A stretch of 64,000 bases of DNA from Calditrichia bacterium (GTDB lineage Bacteria > Calditrichota > Calditrichia > RBG-13-44-9 > J075), in the NCBI GenBank assembly GCA_028284905.1, contig JANQQU010000030.1:62001-126000 (forward strand), given 5' to 3'. A program made the position numbers and the translations under genes. Positions 16,395-25,606 of the stretch are shown here, piece after piece. Numbering within the stretch: the stretch's first letter is position 1; the number at the start of each line of letters is the position of its first letter. Below the pieces are notes generated by a model. The model searched no databases. It was not told the DNA's origin and saw only the letters and a list, made by a program, of their open reading frames with translations.

Positions 16395-19300
16395 ATGAAA
16401 AACAATTTCAAATCTCCGATTCGTTCACATTATTTCAAGAAGCCTTTTTCCGGCTTTACCATATTGCTGTTTGTTTGTTTCCTTTCGATGAGCACCATAG
16501 GGCAAACGGTTGCAGTCGGCAACGGAAGCTATAGCCTTTCACTGCCCAGCGGGGCTGTGGGGCCACAAAATTTTACCGGATCAAATGTTTTCCCGAAAGT
16601 CTCGCCGGCGTTTAATCAGCCGGTTCAAACCAACGATTTTTGGAGCAGTCTGATATTTCCGTTTTTTAATTCGCCACATTCAAACATCCTCTATGCGCAG
16701 CCACTCAATTTAAAAGCAGTTTCTACCGGACTGGAAATGGGATACACAACAGACCATATTTTTGTCGCCAATGATTATCTCTACCCCTATGTGCCGCAAT
16801 TGACGGTCAGCGTTAGTGGATTATCCGCCTCACAGACGCTTACGCATCATTATGGCGATTGGACGGTAACCGCCTTGTGGGAAGATGGACCGGTATCAAT
16901 GGAAGCAACACTTGGGCATGGTCTGCCCTATGCTTTTTTCAAAATTAGTGGCGGTAACGCCGTTATTACATCGGCACAGACACCAAATATCTGGTTTAAT
17001 CAAGATGAAGTATTGGGAATAACCATTAATGGAAAACATTATGGCATATTTGCCCCAACCGGATCGAGTTGGTCCGGAACAAGCACCTTCCAGTCTTCAC
17101 TGAATGGTAAGGATTATCTTTCGGTTGCACTCCTGCCAGACACTAATCCGGCAACACTGGAATTATTCAGAAGCCGTGCATATGCCTTTGTTACCAACAG
17201 CACTGTCGACTGGCATTATAACGAACTGACTTCGGAACTGACCAGCACATATACTTACGAAACCGTTTTGAAAGACAGTAACGCAACCAATGTCAACGAA
17301 ACTTTGACGGCGCTTTATCGCCATCAGTGGTTAAATACATCTGAGACTTTACTGAACTATACCTACCAATCGCCACGGGGAACAATGAAATTATTTGCCG
17401 GCAATTCATTTACAACAGATTTGATGTTCACCGGGGTTTTGCCGGCATTGCCGGATGAGGGTAATTATAATCCCACTGAACTGTTAAATCATGTTCAGAA
17501 TGTTGCCAGTGAAACACTGCCGGTTGGCCCAACTTATGAAAATGGTAAAGCGATGGCGCGCTTTACACATTTGGTGCATATTGCTGATCAGTTGGGAGCG
17601 ATTACCGAACGCGACCACTTTCTTAGTGAGATAAAAAACAGACTGGAAGATTGGTTTACCGTTGGAGGCGAGCAGGAATATTCCTATAACGAAGATTGGG
17701 ATGTACTCACCGGTTATCCATCCGGGTTCGGCGCGGATGATCAGATCAATGACCATCATTTTCATGCCAGCTATGCCATAATGAGCGCCGCAACAATCGC
17801 GCAATATGACAGCGCCTGGGCTGCGCAGGACAACTGGGGTGGCATGGTCAATTTGCTGATCAAAGACGCTGATAACTGGGACAGAAATGACCCGCAGTTT
17901 CCCTTTTTGAGAACCTTTGATGCCTACGCCGGTCATTCCTGGGCAGCCGGTCATGGCGACTTCGCAGAGGGTAATAACCAGGAATCCAGCTCCGAATCGA
18001 TGAACTTTGCATCCGCGGTTATCCTCTGGGGGGAAGCGACCGATCAGGATGAAATCCGCGATTTAGGTATTTTTTTACATGCTACCGAAGCGTCGGCTGT
18101 GGAACATTATTGGTTTGATGTCGCAAACGAAGTTTTTCCAGAAGCTTACCCGCACGTCGCGATTGGCATGGTATGGGGTGGAAAAGGCGTGCATTCAACC
18201 TGGTTTGGTGCACACCCGGAATTTATTCACGGTATCAATATTCTCCCGGTTACCAGCGCTTCTTTATACCTGGGAAAACATCCGGATTATGTGCTTGATA
18301 ATTATAATGAAATTGTTGCCGAGAGGAACGGACAGCCGATTATCTGGCAGGATATCCTCTGGCAATATTTGGCATTGTCAGATCCAAATCTGGCGTTGTC
18401 ATACTATTATGCGGACATTGATTATGAACCATTTGATGGGGAATCCCGTGCGCATACCTATCATTGGCTATATAATCTGAAAAAAATGGGTCAGGTGGAA
18501 ACAACGATCTTTGCAGATATTCCCACTTATGCTGTTTTCCGGGATCCGGCTGGTGATTTGACCTACGTTGCCTATAATGCCGGTTCACAAGATCGCCTGG
18601 TTACATTTTCCGATGGATACTCCATGACGGTCGCCCCGAAAGAATTGAAGGCGTTTAGTACCTCCCCGACGGATCCGAATGCACCGGTTGCATTGGTCTT
18701 GTCCGATAAAACCTCCGGGAAAGTACCATTAACCATTGAATTTAGCGGTAGTAACAGTTTTGATCCGAACGGATCATCATTGGCCTATTTCTGGGATTTT
18801 GGTGACGGTGAAACGGCGCAGGTCGATGATACCTCGCATGTTTTTACCGATGTTGGTACCTACACCGTCGCTTTGACTGTAACAAACGATCTAAATATCT
18901 CAACAACCGATAGCATTTCGATTACTGTGCTGGGGAACGGAACACCTTATTTAGGCGCACCATTTAGTGTGCCGGGGCTTATTCAGGCGGAATTCTATGA
19001 TGTCGGCGGTGAGGGCGTTGCATATCATGATGTTGATGCCATCAACTGGGGCGTGCCTTTCCGAAGCTCGGAGGGGGTTGATATCGAAGCCTCAAATGAT
19101 ATTGGCGGCGGCTACAATATCGGCTGGATTGAAGATGGCGAATGGATTGAGTTTACAATCGACGTGCAGGAAGCGGGGATGTACACCGTGGTTCCCTATA
19201 TCTCATCCGTTCCGGGCGGCGGTAGCTTGCATATTGAATTTAACGGTATCGATCTGACCGGCAATGTCAGCGTACCGGTCACCGGTGGCTGGCAATTCTG

Positions 19301-19730
19301 GGAAGAGCTGCCGATTCCAGATGTTTTTTTAGAAGCTGGCGAACAAATCATGCATGTTGAGTTTCATTTCGGGCAGTTTAACTTAAACTGGATTGATATC
19401 AGGCCTGCTCCGGTGGGAATCGATGACAGAGAAGAAATCCCAAACCAGTTTGAGTTAAAGCAAAACTATCCAAATCCGTTTAACCCAACCACGCAATTTG
19501 ATATCGAGATTCCCGAATCCGGATGGGTAACGCTGAAGATCTATAATTTAATTGGTCAGGAAGTCGCTACACTGGTAAATCAGGCACTGCGGCCCGGTTA
19601 CCATTCCTACATCTGGGATGGCTCTAACTATGCCAGTGGCGTGTATTATTATCACATAACCGTCCATTCGGATAAAGCTGGCGGCAAGCGCAGATACGAC
19701 CAAACAAGGAAGATGTTATTGCTCAAATAA
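16395..19730 (+). CDS. Secreted GH81 endo-beta-1,3-glucanase with PKD, CBM6-like and NYPNPFNP sorting domains
   Basis: 1111 residues with a signal peptide ending near STIGQT. Residues 40-750 form a glycoside hydrolase family 81 catalytic region. The GH81 signatures NDHHFHASY, FDAYAGHSWAAGHGDF and NQESSSESMN are all present, the last holding the catalytic glutamates. A PKD-type beta domain follows (about 765-850, with YFWDFGDGE), then a CBM6-like carbohydrate-binding domain (about 860-1000, QAEFYD and IGWIEDGEWIEF). The C-terminal sorting domain starts QNYPNPFNP and ends with basic residues. GH81 enzymes cut laminarin or callose internally. This one is probably exported across the outer membrane by a type IX-like system and kept at the surface to degrade algal or fungal glucan. 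Confidence 0.92.
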   Translation: MKNNFKSPIRSHYFKKPFSGFTILLFVCFLSMSTIGQTVAVGNGSYSLSLPSGAVGPQNFTGSNVFPKVSPAFNQPVQTNDFWSSLIFPFFNSPHSNILYAQPLNLKAVSTGLEMGYTTDHIFVANDYLYPYVPQLTVSVSGLSASQTLTHHYGDWTVTALWEDGPVSMEATLGHGLPYAFFKISGGNAVITSAQTPNIWFNQDEVLGITINGKHYGIFAPTGSSWSGTSTFQSSLNGKDYLSVALLPDTNPATLELFRSRAYAFVTNSTVDWHYNELTSELTSTYTYETVLKDSNATNVNETLTALYRHQWLNTSETLLNYTYQSPRGTMKLFAGNSFTTDLMFTGVLPALPDEGNYNPTELLNHVQNVASETLPVGPTYENGKAMARFTHLVHIADQLGAITERDHFLSEIKNRLEDWFTVGGEQEYSYNEDWDVLTGYPSGFGADDQINDHHFHASYAIMSAATIAQYDSAWAAQDNWGGMVNLLIKDADNWDRNDPQFPFLRTFDAYAGHSWAAGHGDFAEGNNQESSSESMNFASAVILWGEATDQDEIRDLGIFLHATEASAVEHYWFDVANEVFPEAYPHVAIGMVWGGKGVHSTWFGAHPEFIHGINILPVTSASLYLGKHPDYVLDNYNEIVAERNGQPIIWQDILWQYLALSDPNLALSYYYADIDYEPFDGESRAHTYHWLYNLKKMGQVETTIFADIPTYAVFRDPAGDLTYVAYNAGSQDRLVTFSDGYSMTVAPKELKAFSTSPTDPNAPVALVLSDKTSGKVPLTIEFSGSNSFDPNGSSLAYFWDFGDGETAQVDDTSHVFTDVGTYTVALTVTNDLNISTTDSISITVLGNGTPYLGAPFSVPGLIQAEFYDVGGEGVAYHDVDAINWGVPFRSSEGVDIEASNDIGGGYNIGWIEDGEWIEFTIDVQEAGMYTVVPYISSVPGGGSLHIEFNGIDLTGNVSVPVTGGWQFWEELPIPDVFLEAGEQIMHVEFHFGQFNLNWIDIRPAPVGIDDREEIPNQFELKQNYPNPFNPTTQFDIEIPESGWVTLKIYNLIGQEVATLVNQALRPGYHSYIWDGSNYASGVYYYHITVHSDKAGGKRRYDQTRKMLLLK

Positions 19731-19871
19731 TCCGCGAAAATATTATTGCGGATAAATGTGTCGAGCGCCGGCGAATAGCCAAAAGCAGAAAAAGAGACAT
19801 CTGCCTTTATTAAATTTTTTGCAAATTTCCCCTGTTTAGCTACACAAAACATAACTTCTTTAACGCTCTTT

Positions 19872-19916
19872 AAAGATTGATCTTAGCACCTAAAAAAATT
19901 GGTGAGATCAATCTTT
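19872..19916 (+). terminator. Terminator after the GH81 gene
   Basis: A perfect 12-pair stem (AAAGATTGATCT with AGATCAATCTTT) has an inner CACC/GGTG pair over an A/T-rich loop, followed by ATTCT. It sits 140 bases after the stop codon and just before the Rrf2 promoter. Confidence 0.75.
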
Positions 19917-19963
19917 ATTCTCTCAACCAGCGAAAAAATTTTGAGACATTTTCATTTTTTTTG

Positions 19964-19999
19964 TTGACAAACCTCCTTTCTGTAACTATTATTGTTACG
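19964..19999 (+). promoter_or_regulatory. Promoter and operator of the Rrf2-family regulator
   Basis: TTGACA (19964-19969), a 17-base spacer and TATTAT (19987-19992) make a near-consensus sigma-70-type promoter. The inverted repeat TGTAAC-N7-GTTACG (19981-19999) covers the -10 box exactly, so a bound dimer would block transcription. The same inverted repeat recurs upstream of the RND gene, which supports autoregulation by the gene product. Confidence 0.8.
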
Positions 20000-20019
20000 A
20001 AAGAAAAAAGGATAATATT

Positions 20020-20538
20020 GTGAATACCAGTAGTAAATTTGTCGTCGCCACTCATATTCTCGCGGCTATCATTATTCGGCAAAAGGTCGAAGGCAGACCG
20101 GTGCCGGTAAAGTCCAATTTTCTTTCGGACAGCGTGAATACCAATCCGGTAGTGATTCGACGTATTCTCGGAAAGCTTCGGGAAGCAGCGCTGGTAGATT
20201 CCAAAGGCGGGAAAGAGGGAGGCTCCTGGCTTACCCAATCCCCTGAAAATATTACCCTAAGTACTGTCTATGAAGCCGTTGAAGATGGCGACCTCTGCCG
20301 CCATCATTACAGCACTCCCGACCAATGTTGTCCGGTCGGCAGTACTATACAGGATATTATGAGCGGTCATCTCTATGAAGCGGAACGTGCAATGAAAGCT
20401 TCCCTGGCAAAAACAACCCTACGACAAATTACTGAAGACATTTTTGAGCGCTCCGGCGTAAATGCCCTGCTCGCAGCCGGTAAGAGTTACATGGAAATCG
20501 CCCAAATGCTGCGGGCCAACATGGAGGTTGTTAACTAA
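20020..20538 (+). CDS. Rrf2-family transcriptional repressor
   Basis: 172 residues from GTG 20020. The N-terminal winged helix (residues 1-75) has ILGKLREAALVDSKGGKEGGSWL, typical of Rrf2 recognition and wing. A cysteine-containing middle part (C90 RHHYSTPDQCC PVGSTIQ) differs from the three-cysteine Fe-S signature of IscR/NsrR. It resembles the YwnA-type subgroup with a CPVG motif. It may sense redox or a small electrophile through cysteines rather than hold a cluster. Operators with the same TGTAAC-N7-GTTACA pattern lie at its own promoter and before the RND operon just downstream, so it most likely represses both. Confidence 0.87.
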   Translation: MNTSSKFVVATHILAAIIIRQKVEGRPVPVKSNFLSDSVNTNPVVIRRILGKLREAALVDSKGGKEGGSWLTQSPENITLSTVYEAVEDGDLCRHHYSTPDQCCPVGSTIQDIMSGHLYEAERAMKASLAKTTLRQITEDIFERSGVNALLAAGKSYMEIAQMLRANMEVVN

Positions 20539-20569
20539 TGAATCATGCATTTAAAAATTTGCAGCTTAC

Positions 20570-20588
20570 TGTAACAAGTTTTGTTTCA
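20570..20588 (+). promoter_or_regulatory. Third, imperfect operator copy
   Basis: TGTAAC-N7-GTTTCA has the same half-site and spacing as the two better operators. It lies 32 bases after the regulator stop and 155 bases before the RND gene, so it could help loop formation or widen repression. Confidence 0.5.
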
Positions 20589-20702
20589 GAAAAAAAGAAT
20601 AAACCTAGCCACATAATTTTACGGATAACCACTGCCTAAATATAAACCAGTGTAAAAACATCTGTGAATACCTGTGGCAAATAAAAAACGCATCAACCAT
20701 AC

Positions 20703-20721
20703 TGTAACCACCACTGTTACA
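20703..20721 (+). promoter_or_regulatory. Rrf2 operator upstream of the RND operon
   Basis: A perfect inverted repeat TGTAAC-N7-GTTACA ends 22 bases before the ATG of the RND transporter, close to the expected transcription start. It matches the site over the regulator's own promoter. A ribosome binding site AAAGGGG follows. Confidence 0.75.
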
Positions 20722-20743
20722 CTAAATTAAAGGGGCAACCTTC

Positions 20744-23122
20744 ATGCAACCATCTTCCACACGCTTTGAGCAAAAAGTGATCGCTTACACCCGGCAAATA
20801 ATCAAATGGCGCTGGCTGGTAGTGATCGGAACGCTTCTCCTGGTTTTTCTCGCCGGTAGCCGTGCCGGTGGATTATTTTTTGACACCAACTATCGCGCTT
20901 TTTTCAGCGATGAAAATCCGCAACTGCAGGCCTTTGAAAAGCTGCAAAACGTTTACACCCAAAATGATAATATTCTCTTCGTACTCGCACCGAAGAACGG
21001 TAAAGTTTTTACGCCGGACAATCTGACTGCGATCGAGTCACTGACCGAATCCACCTGGCGAATTCCTTTCGCAATGCGGGTTGATGCTGTTACTAACTTC
21101 CAGCATACCTGGTCGCAGGAAGACGATCTTATTGTCGAAGATTTAGTTAGCGATGCGGAAAGCCAACCGTTCACCACACTAGATCGGGCGAAAAACATCG
21201 CCATTGACGAGCCTTTTCTAAAAGATCGTATTATTAACCAGGACGCTTCTGTTACCGGCGTTAATGTCACCCTGCAATTCCAGAGCGGTGATGCCAGCGA
21301 GCTTCCCACAGCGGTCGCTTATGCCCGGCAGCTTGCAGATGATATCCGTCAGGCACATCCGGATATCGCCGTTCACATCACTGGCATTGCCATGCTGAAT
21401 AATGCCTTCATGGAAGTCAGTCAAAACGAGATGGGCACCTTACTGCCAATTATGATGCTGGTGATGATCCTGATAATGATTTTCGCCCTGCGCTCTTTTT
21501 CTGGCACTTTCGCGACCATACTGTTGCTGATATTTTCCGTAGGTATTGCGATGGGATTCGGCGGTTTATTCAACATTGGCTTAACACCTCCATCCGCGCA
21601 GGCGCCGACGATTATTCTTACCCTGGCAATTGCCGATAGTATCCATATTCTTGTTAGCATGCTGCGGGAAATGCGCAGAGGATCAGCAAAATATGAAGCA
21701 ATTATCGAGAGTATTCGGGTCAATTTCGGACCGGTCTTTCTGACCAGCCTTTCTACGGTAATTGGCTTCCTCAGCCTGAATTTCAGTGATGTGCCGCCAT
21801 TCAATCACTTAGGCAATATTACCGCTGTCGGCGTCACTGCAGCATTCCTGCTCTCTGTTTCATTCCTTCCGGCCCTGATGGCAATTTTGCCGGTGCGGGT
21901 GCGCAGTACCAAGGAAAGCACCTCTCCGCTAATGGATCGCTTCGCGAACATGGTTATTCGCCGCCGCCAGCCGCTGCTCTGGGGCTCAGCCTTAACGATG
22001 CTTGTCCTCACCGCGCTTATTCCCATGAATGAACTGGATGACCGTTTCGTGGAATATTTCGATGAACGCATCGAATTTCGCACCGATACTGATTTTGCAA
22101 CCGAAAACCTCACCGGCGTTTACCAGATCGAATTTTCACTCGGTGGTGGGGAAAGTGGCAGCATCTCCAATCCAGTTTATTTGGATCGCGTCGAAGCATT
22201 TGCCAACTGGTACCGCGAGCAACCGCATGTCATCCACGTCAACAGTTTTACCGATGTGATGAAACGGCTGAACAAAAACATGCATAGCGACGACCCGGCA
22301 TATTATCGCCTGCCGGACAGCCGGGAACTGGCAGCACAATATCTGCTACTGTATGAGATGTCTCTGCCGTACGGACTGGATTTAAACAATCAGATTAATG
22401 TCGATAAATCCGCTACCCGCTTTACGGTTACTTTAAACGATATCAGCTCCGCGGAAATCCGTGACCTCAGCGAACGGGGCCGCTACTGGTTGGAAAACAA
22501 TGCACCGGCAGAAATGCATGCCACCGGCTCCGGACCAATGGTAATGTTTGCCTACATTTCCGGCATCAATATTCGCAGTATGCTCATCGGCAGCACCGCA
22601 GCATTACTGTTGATTTCTCTGCTGATGATTTTCGCATTACGCAGCGTTAAGCTGGGATTGATAAGCTTCATCCCCAACCTGATTCCCGCCGCAGTTGCAT
22701 TCGGTATTTGGGGATTGACTTCCGGTAACGTCAATCTCGGCCTCTCCGTGGTCATCGGGATGACCATGGGTATTGTCGTGGATGATTCCATTCACTTCCT
22801 GAGCAAATATCGCCGGGCGCGCCGGGAGAAAAAGATGGACGAGCAGGATGCCGTTCGCTACGCTTTTTCCAGCGTTGGTATTGCCTTGACGGTCACCTCG
22901 CTGATTTTAGTCGCCGGATTTGCGATTCTTGCAACTTCTGCCTTCGACATGAATGCCAGCATGGGCAAGATGACCGCATTAACCATTGCGATCGCCTTAA
23001 TGGTAGACTTTTTCTTTCTCCCGCCATTACTCATCTGGCTGGACAAAGCGAGAAAAGTGCGGCGCTTTCCGAAAGGATCAGGCGTACCGGCACCGGTATT
23101 TAATAGTAACCGTCAACGATAA
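20744..23122 (+). CDS. RND/MMPL-superfamily exporter
   Basis: 792 residues with 12 membrane helices in two halves. The first half has a helix near 23-41, an extracytoplasmic loop of about 185 residues, and five helices from 225 to 385. The second half starts at about 410, has another large loop, and five helices from 610 to 770. IADSIHILVSMLREM (about 298) and VDDSIHFLSKYRRA (about 680) carry the intramembrane Asp residues used for proton coupling. Single-gene RND proteins of this type move lipids, hopanoids or sterols. The next two genes give the usual periplasmic LolA-like carrier and outer membrane protein, so the trio probably carries a lipid to the outer membrane. It is controlled by the upstream Rrf2 regulator. 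Confidence 0.87.
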   Translation: MQPSSTRFEQKVIAYTRQIIKWRWLVVIGTLLLVFLAGSRAGGLFFDTNYRAFFSDENPQLQAFEKLQNVYTQNDNILFVLAPKNGKVFTPDNLTAIESLTESTWRIPFAMRVDAVTNFQHTWSQEDDLIVEDLVSDAESQPFTTLDRAKNIAIDEPFLKDRIINQDASVTGVNVTLQFQSGDASELPTAVAYARQLADDIRQAHPDIAVHITGIAMLNNAFMEVSQNEMGTLLPIMMLVMILIMIFALRSFSGTFATILLLIFSVGIAMGFGGLFNIGLTPPSAQAPTIILTLAIADSIHILVSMLREMRRGSAKYEAIIESIRVNFGPVFLTSLSTVIGFLSLNFSDVPPFNHLGNITAVGVTAAFLLSVSFLPALMAILPVRVRSTKESTSPLMDRFANMVIRRRQPLLWGSALTMLVLTALIPMNELDDRFVEYFDERIEFRTDTDFATENLTGVYQIEFSLGGGESGSISNPVYLDRVEAFANWYREQPHVIHVNSFTDVMKRLNKNMHSDDPAYYRLPDSRELAAQYLLLYEMSLPYGLDLNNQINVDKSATRFTVTLNDISSAEIRDLSERGRYWLENNAPAEMHATGSGPMVMFAYISGINIRSMLIGSTAALLLISLLMIFALRSVKLGLISFIPNLIPAAVAFGIWGLTSGNVNLGLSVVIGMTMGIVVDDSIHFLSKYRRARREKKMDEQDAVRYAFSSVGIALTVTSLILVAGFAILATSAFDMNASMGKMTALTIAIALMVDFFFLPPLLIWLDKARKVRRFPKGSGVPAPVFNSNRQR

Positions 23123-23130
23123 AAGTAACG

Positions 23131-23166
23131 GTCATCGCCTCATTGAAAACACTTTGAGGCAATGAC
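23131..23166 (+). other. Intercistronic hairpin
   Basis: GTCAT-c-GCCTCA pairs with TGAGGC-a-ATGAC across a 12-base loop, between the RND and LolA-like genes. With no T-tract it is better read as an mRNA stability or attenuation element than as a full terminator. Confidence 0.55.
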
Positions 23167-23191
23167 AACCTTAAAATCAAGGAGCTATATT

Positions 23192-24025
23192 ATGTGCTGT
23201 AATTTTTCATTTAACAGAAACATCGATTTCATCAGACAACATTTTATTCATATCGTTATCTCCATGGGCATTCTCCTGTTGGTGCCGATGTTAACCCGGG
23301 CAGAAAGCGCAGCCGAGCAAGGACTGTCTATCGCAATCGAAGCAGATTTACGCGACAGTGGGTTTGGCGATTTTACCGCCGAACTGCAGATGATTCTTCG
23401 TAACCGCCACGGCGAAGAAAGCACCCGCAACCTGCGCAGCAGCAATTTGGAAGTCGAAGATGACGGCGATAAATCCCTGGTGATTTTTGATCAGCCCCGT
23501 GATGTAAAAGGGACCGCCTTTCTTTCCTTCACCCATAAATCCGGCCCGGACGATCAATGGATCTACCTCCCGGCGTTGAAACGGGTGAAACGGATCGCTT
23601 CGAACAATAAGTCCGGTCCATTCATGGGTAGCGAGTTTGCTTATGAGGATATTTCTTCCCAGGAAGTGGAAAAATATACCTACAAATTCATTGACGAAGC
23701 AGTGCTCGACGGACAAAGAACTTTCATCATTGAGCGCTACCCGGTAGATAAGAACTCAGGGTATACCAAGCAGGTCGTCTGGATCGACCAGACCCATTAT
23801 CGATTCCTGAAAGTAGATTTCTACGATCGTAAAAACACTTTGCTGAAAACGCTCACCTACACCGGCTATCAGCAGTATGAGGATAAATACTGGCGCGCGG
23901 ATGAGATGCACATGGTTAATCATCAAACCGGGAAAAGCACCCTGCTGAGATGGCGGGACTATCAGTTTTCCACTGGCTTGACTAAAAAGAACTTTAATAA
24001 AAACAGTCTGAAAAGAGCGCGTTAA
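23192..24025 (+). CDS. Periplasmic LolA-like (outer membrane lipoprotein-sorting) protein
   Basis: 277 residues from ATG 23192, chosen because AAGGAG lies seven bases upstream. A signal peptide covers about residues 10-37 (VISMGILLLVPMLTRAES). The mature part has the LolA-like half-barrel pattern, with QWIYLPALKRVKRIASNNKSG and FAYEDIS as its best signatures, as in the outer-membrane lipoprotein-sorting family found next to MMPL exporters. It probably shields a lipid in the periplasm between the RND pump and the outer membrane partner. Confidence 0.85.
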   Translation: MCCNFSFNRNIDFIRQHFIHIVISMGILLLVPMLTRAESAAEQGLSIAIEADLRDSGFGDFTAELQMILRNRHGEESTRNLRSSNLEVEDDGDKSLVIFDQPRDVKGTAFLSFTHKSGPDDQWIYLPALKRVKRIASNNKSGPFMGSEFAYEDISSQEVEKYTYKFIDEAVLDGQRTFIIERYPVDKNSGYTKQVVWIDQTHYRFLKVDFYDRKNTLLKTLTYTGYQQYEDKYWRADEMHMVNHQTGKSTLLRWRDYQFSTGLTKKNFNKNSLKRAR

Positions 24026-24040
24026 CCTGCGCAATCGACC

Positions 24041-24070
24041 TGCCGCTGCAGCTTTATTAATGCAGCGGCA
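24041..24070 (+). other. Intercistronic hairpin
   Basis: TGCCGCTGCA and TGCAGCGGCA form a perfect ten-pair stem over a ten-base loop between the LolA-like and outer membrane protein genes. Each gap of this operon therefore has a hairpin, which suggests graded expression. Confidence 0.6.
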
Positions 24071-24092
24071 ATAAAGACCTGAAGGGGATATT

Positions 24093-25325
24093 GTGGAACC
24101 ATTAACTTCATTTTATCATCGCTATCGGTTAAAATTTTTTCTAACCCTGTTTTCAATAATTTTTTTCAGTTCGGCAGCTTTTACCCAGGGCGGGGAACTG
24201 AGTGGTTACGTCGCCAGTGAGTCCCGGGTATTTCCCCGCTCGCCGCTCTACCTTTCCCAGCAGGGCAGCGGTCTTTCCTTTTCGCTGCAGCCAGAGTATT
24301 ATCACGAATGGGGCGATGGTTTACAAAGCTTTCTAATCGTTCCTTTCTTCCGCTACGACCAACTGGATGACGAACGTACTCACTTCGATCTACGCGAATT
24401 CTACTGGCAATATCTTGGCGACAGCTGGGAGCTAAAAGCTGGTATCCGAAAAATATTTTGGGGCGTCACCGAGTCTGCTCACCTGGTGGATGTCATCAAC
24501 CAAACTGATTTAGTAGAAAATCTTGACGGCGAGCAGAAATTGGGGCAACCAATGGTCGATTTTCTCTGGATTCGCGATTGGGGCAACTTACATTTTTTCC
24601 TGCTGCCTTACTTTCGCGAGCGCACTTTTCCGGGATCAGACGGTCGATTTCGCGCCCCGCTGTCCGTCGATAATGGCGCTGCTGTTTATGAATCCGATGC
24701 TGAAGAGAATCACATCGACTGGGCAATTTATTACACCCATACACTCGGCAGTTTCGACCTTGGCCTCTCCTATTTTAACGGGACCAACCGGGAAGCACGC
24801 CTGCAACCGGGCAGCAATGATGATGGAGAAGACGTCCTTGTCCCCTATTACGATCTGATGCAACAGACTGGTCTGGACCTTCAATACACCAATGGTGGTT
24901 GGCTCTGGAAGCTGGAAATGATCAGCCGGATCGCCCGCGATCGGGGCATGTTTGCGGCGGTCGGCGGATTCGAATATACTTTCCCGAACATTCGCAACAG
25001 CGGTATCGATTTGGGCATCATTGGCGAATATCTCTTTGATGACCGGCGCAGCCAATATTTTGCCCCAACCCCTTTTCAGGATGACATTTTTCTCGGCGCC
25101 CGCCTTGCTTTTAATGATGTGCAAAGCAGTGAACTGCTTCTGGGCGCAATTACCGACCGGGAGAATGGCTCTACATTTCTCAATCTGGAAGCAAGCCGGC
25201 GGATTGGCAACAATTTTAAAGCAACAGTGGAATTACGCAGTTTTCTGAATATCGATCGTAATGATGCGCTGAATTCCTTTCGCCGGGACAGCTATTTTCG
25301 CTTCGAGTTAGCCCGTTTTTTCTAA
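24093..25325 (+). CDS. Outer membrane beta-barrel protein of the RND/LolA-like operon
   Basis: 410 residues from GTG 24093 with GAAGGGG five bases upstream. A signal peptide (residues 10-33) precedes a chain of alternating strands and turns, with repeated aromatic girdles and a C-terminal phenylalanine (FRFELARFF), as in 16- to 18-stranded porins. GIRKIFWGVTESAHLVDVIN resembles DUF1302/alginate-export-type barrels often found with MMPL pumps. It is the likely outer membrane end of the export route. It is last in the operon, followed by three strong inverted repeats. Confidence 0.8.
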   Translation: MEPLTSFYHRYRLKFFLTLFSIIFFSSAAFTQGGELSGYVASESRVFPRSPLYLSQQGSGLSFSLQPEYYHEWGDGLQSFLIVPFFRYDQLDDERTHFDLREFYWQYLGDSWELKAGIRKIFWGVTESAHLVDVINQTDLVENLDGEQKLGQPMVDFLWIRDWGNLHFFLLPYFRERTFPGSDGRFRAPLSVDNGAAVYESDAEENHIDWAIYYTHTLGSFDLGLSYFNGTNREARLQPGSNDDGEDVLVPYYDLMQQTGLDLQYTNGGWLWKLEMISRIARDRGMFAAVGGFEYTFPNIRNSGIDLGIIGEYLFDDRRSQYFAPTPFQDDIFLGARLAFNDVQSSELLLGAITDRENGSTFLNLEASRRIGNNFKATVELRSFLNIDRNDALNSFRRDSYFRFELARFF

Positions 25326-25375
25326 AGATTCTATCATTCAAGCCCACATCACACCTCCTAATCAACGCCACCTCC

Positions 25376-25414
25376 AACTCATTCCCATCCCGGTAGCCGG
25401 GATGGGAATGAGTT
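25376..25414. terminator. Perfect 18-pair hairpin
   Basis: AACTCATTCCCATCCCGG (25376-25393) pairs perfectly with 25397-25414 across TAG, followed by TCTTATTGTT. It is the first of three inverted repeats in the convergent gap and probably ends the RND operon. Confidence 0.75.
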
Positions 25415-25464
25415 TCTTATTGTTCTTCCCAAACTCCCGTTTCCAGCTTACTCCTCGCTTACTC

Positions 25465-25518
25465 CTCGTTCCCAAACTCCCGAGACTGTGTAAAAAGTCT
25501 CGGGAGTTTGGGAACGAG
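25465..25518. repeat. Perfect 23-pair inverted repeat
   Basis: A 23-base arm at 25465-25487 pairs perfectly with 25496-25518 across an eight-base loop (GTGTAAAA). It is unusually long for a terminator and not followed by a T-tract. The AAACTCCCG motif also occurs once more just upstream, at 25430. Confidence 0.75.
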
Positions 25519-25543
25519 TAATGGAAAAAAAATCAGTTTGATA

Positions 25544-25585
25544 ACAAAAAACGCGTATCGCTAATTAGCAATACGCGTTTTTTGT
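25544..25585. terminator. Bidirectional terminator
   Basis: ACAAAAAACGCGTAT pairs with ATACGCGTTTTTTGT over a 12-base loop. The stem carries A6 on one side and T6 on the other, so it works for transcripts from both sides and mainly for the leftward 1367-residue protein gene that ends at 25607. Confidence 0.85.
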
Positions 25586-25606
25586 CAAGAATATTTCGCA
25601 AAAAAA

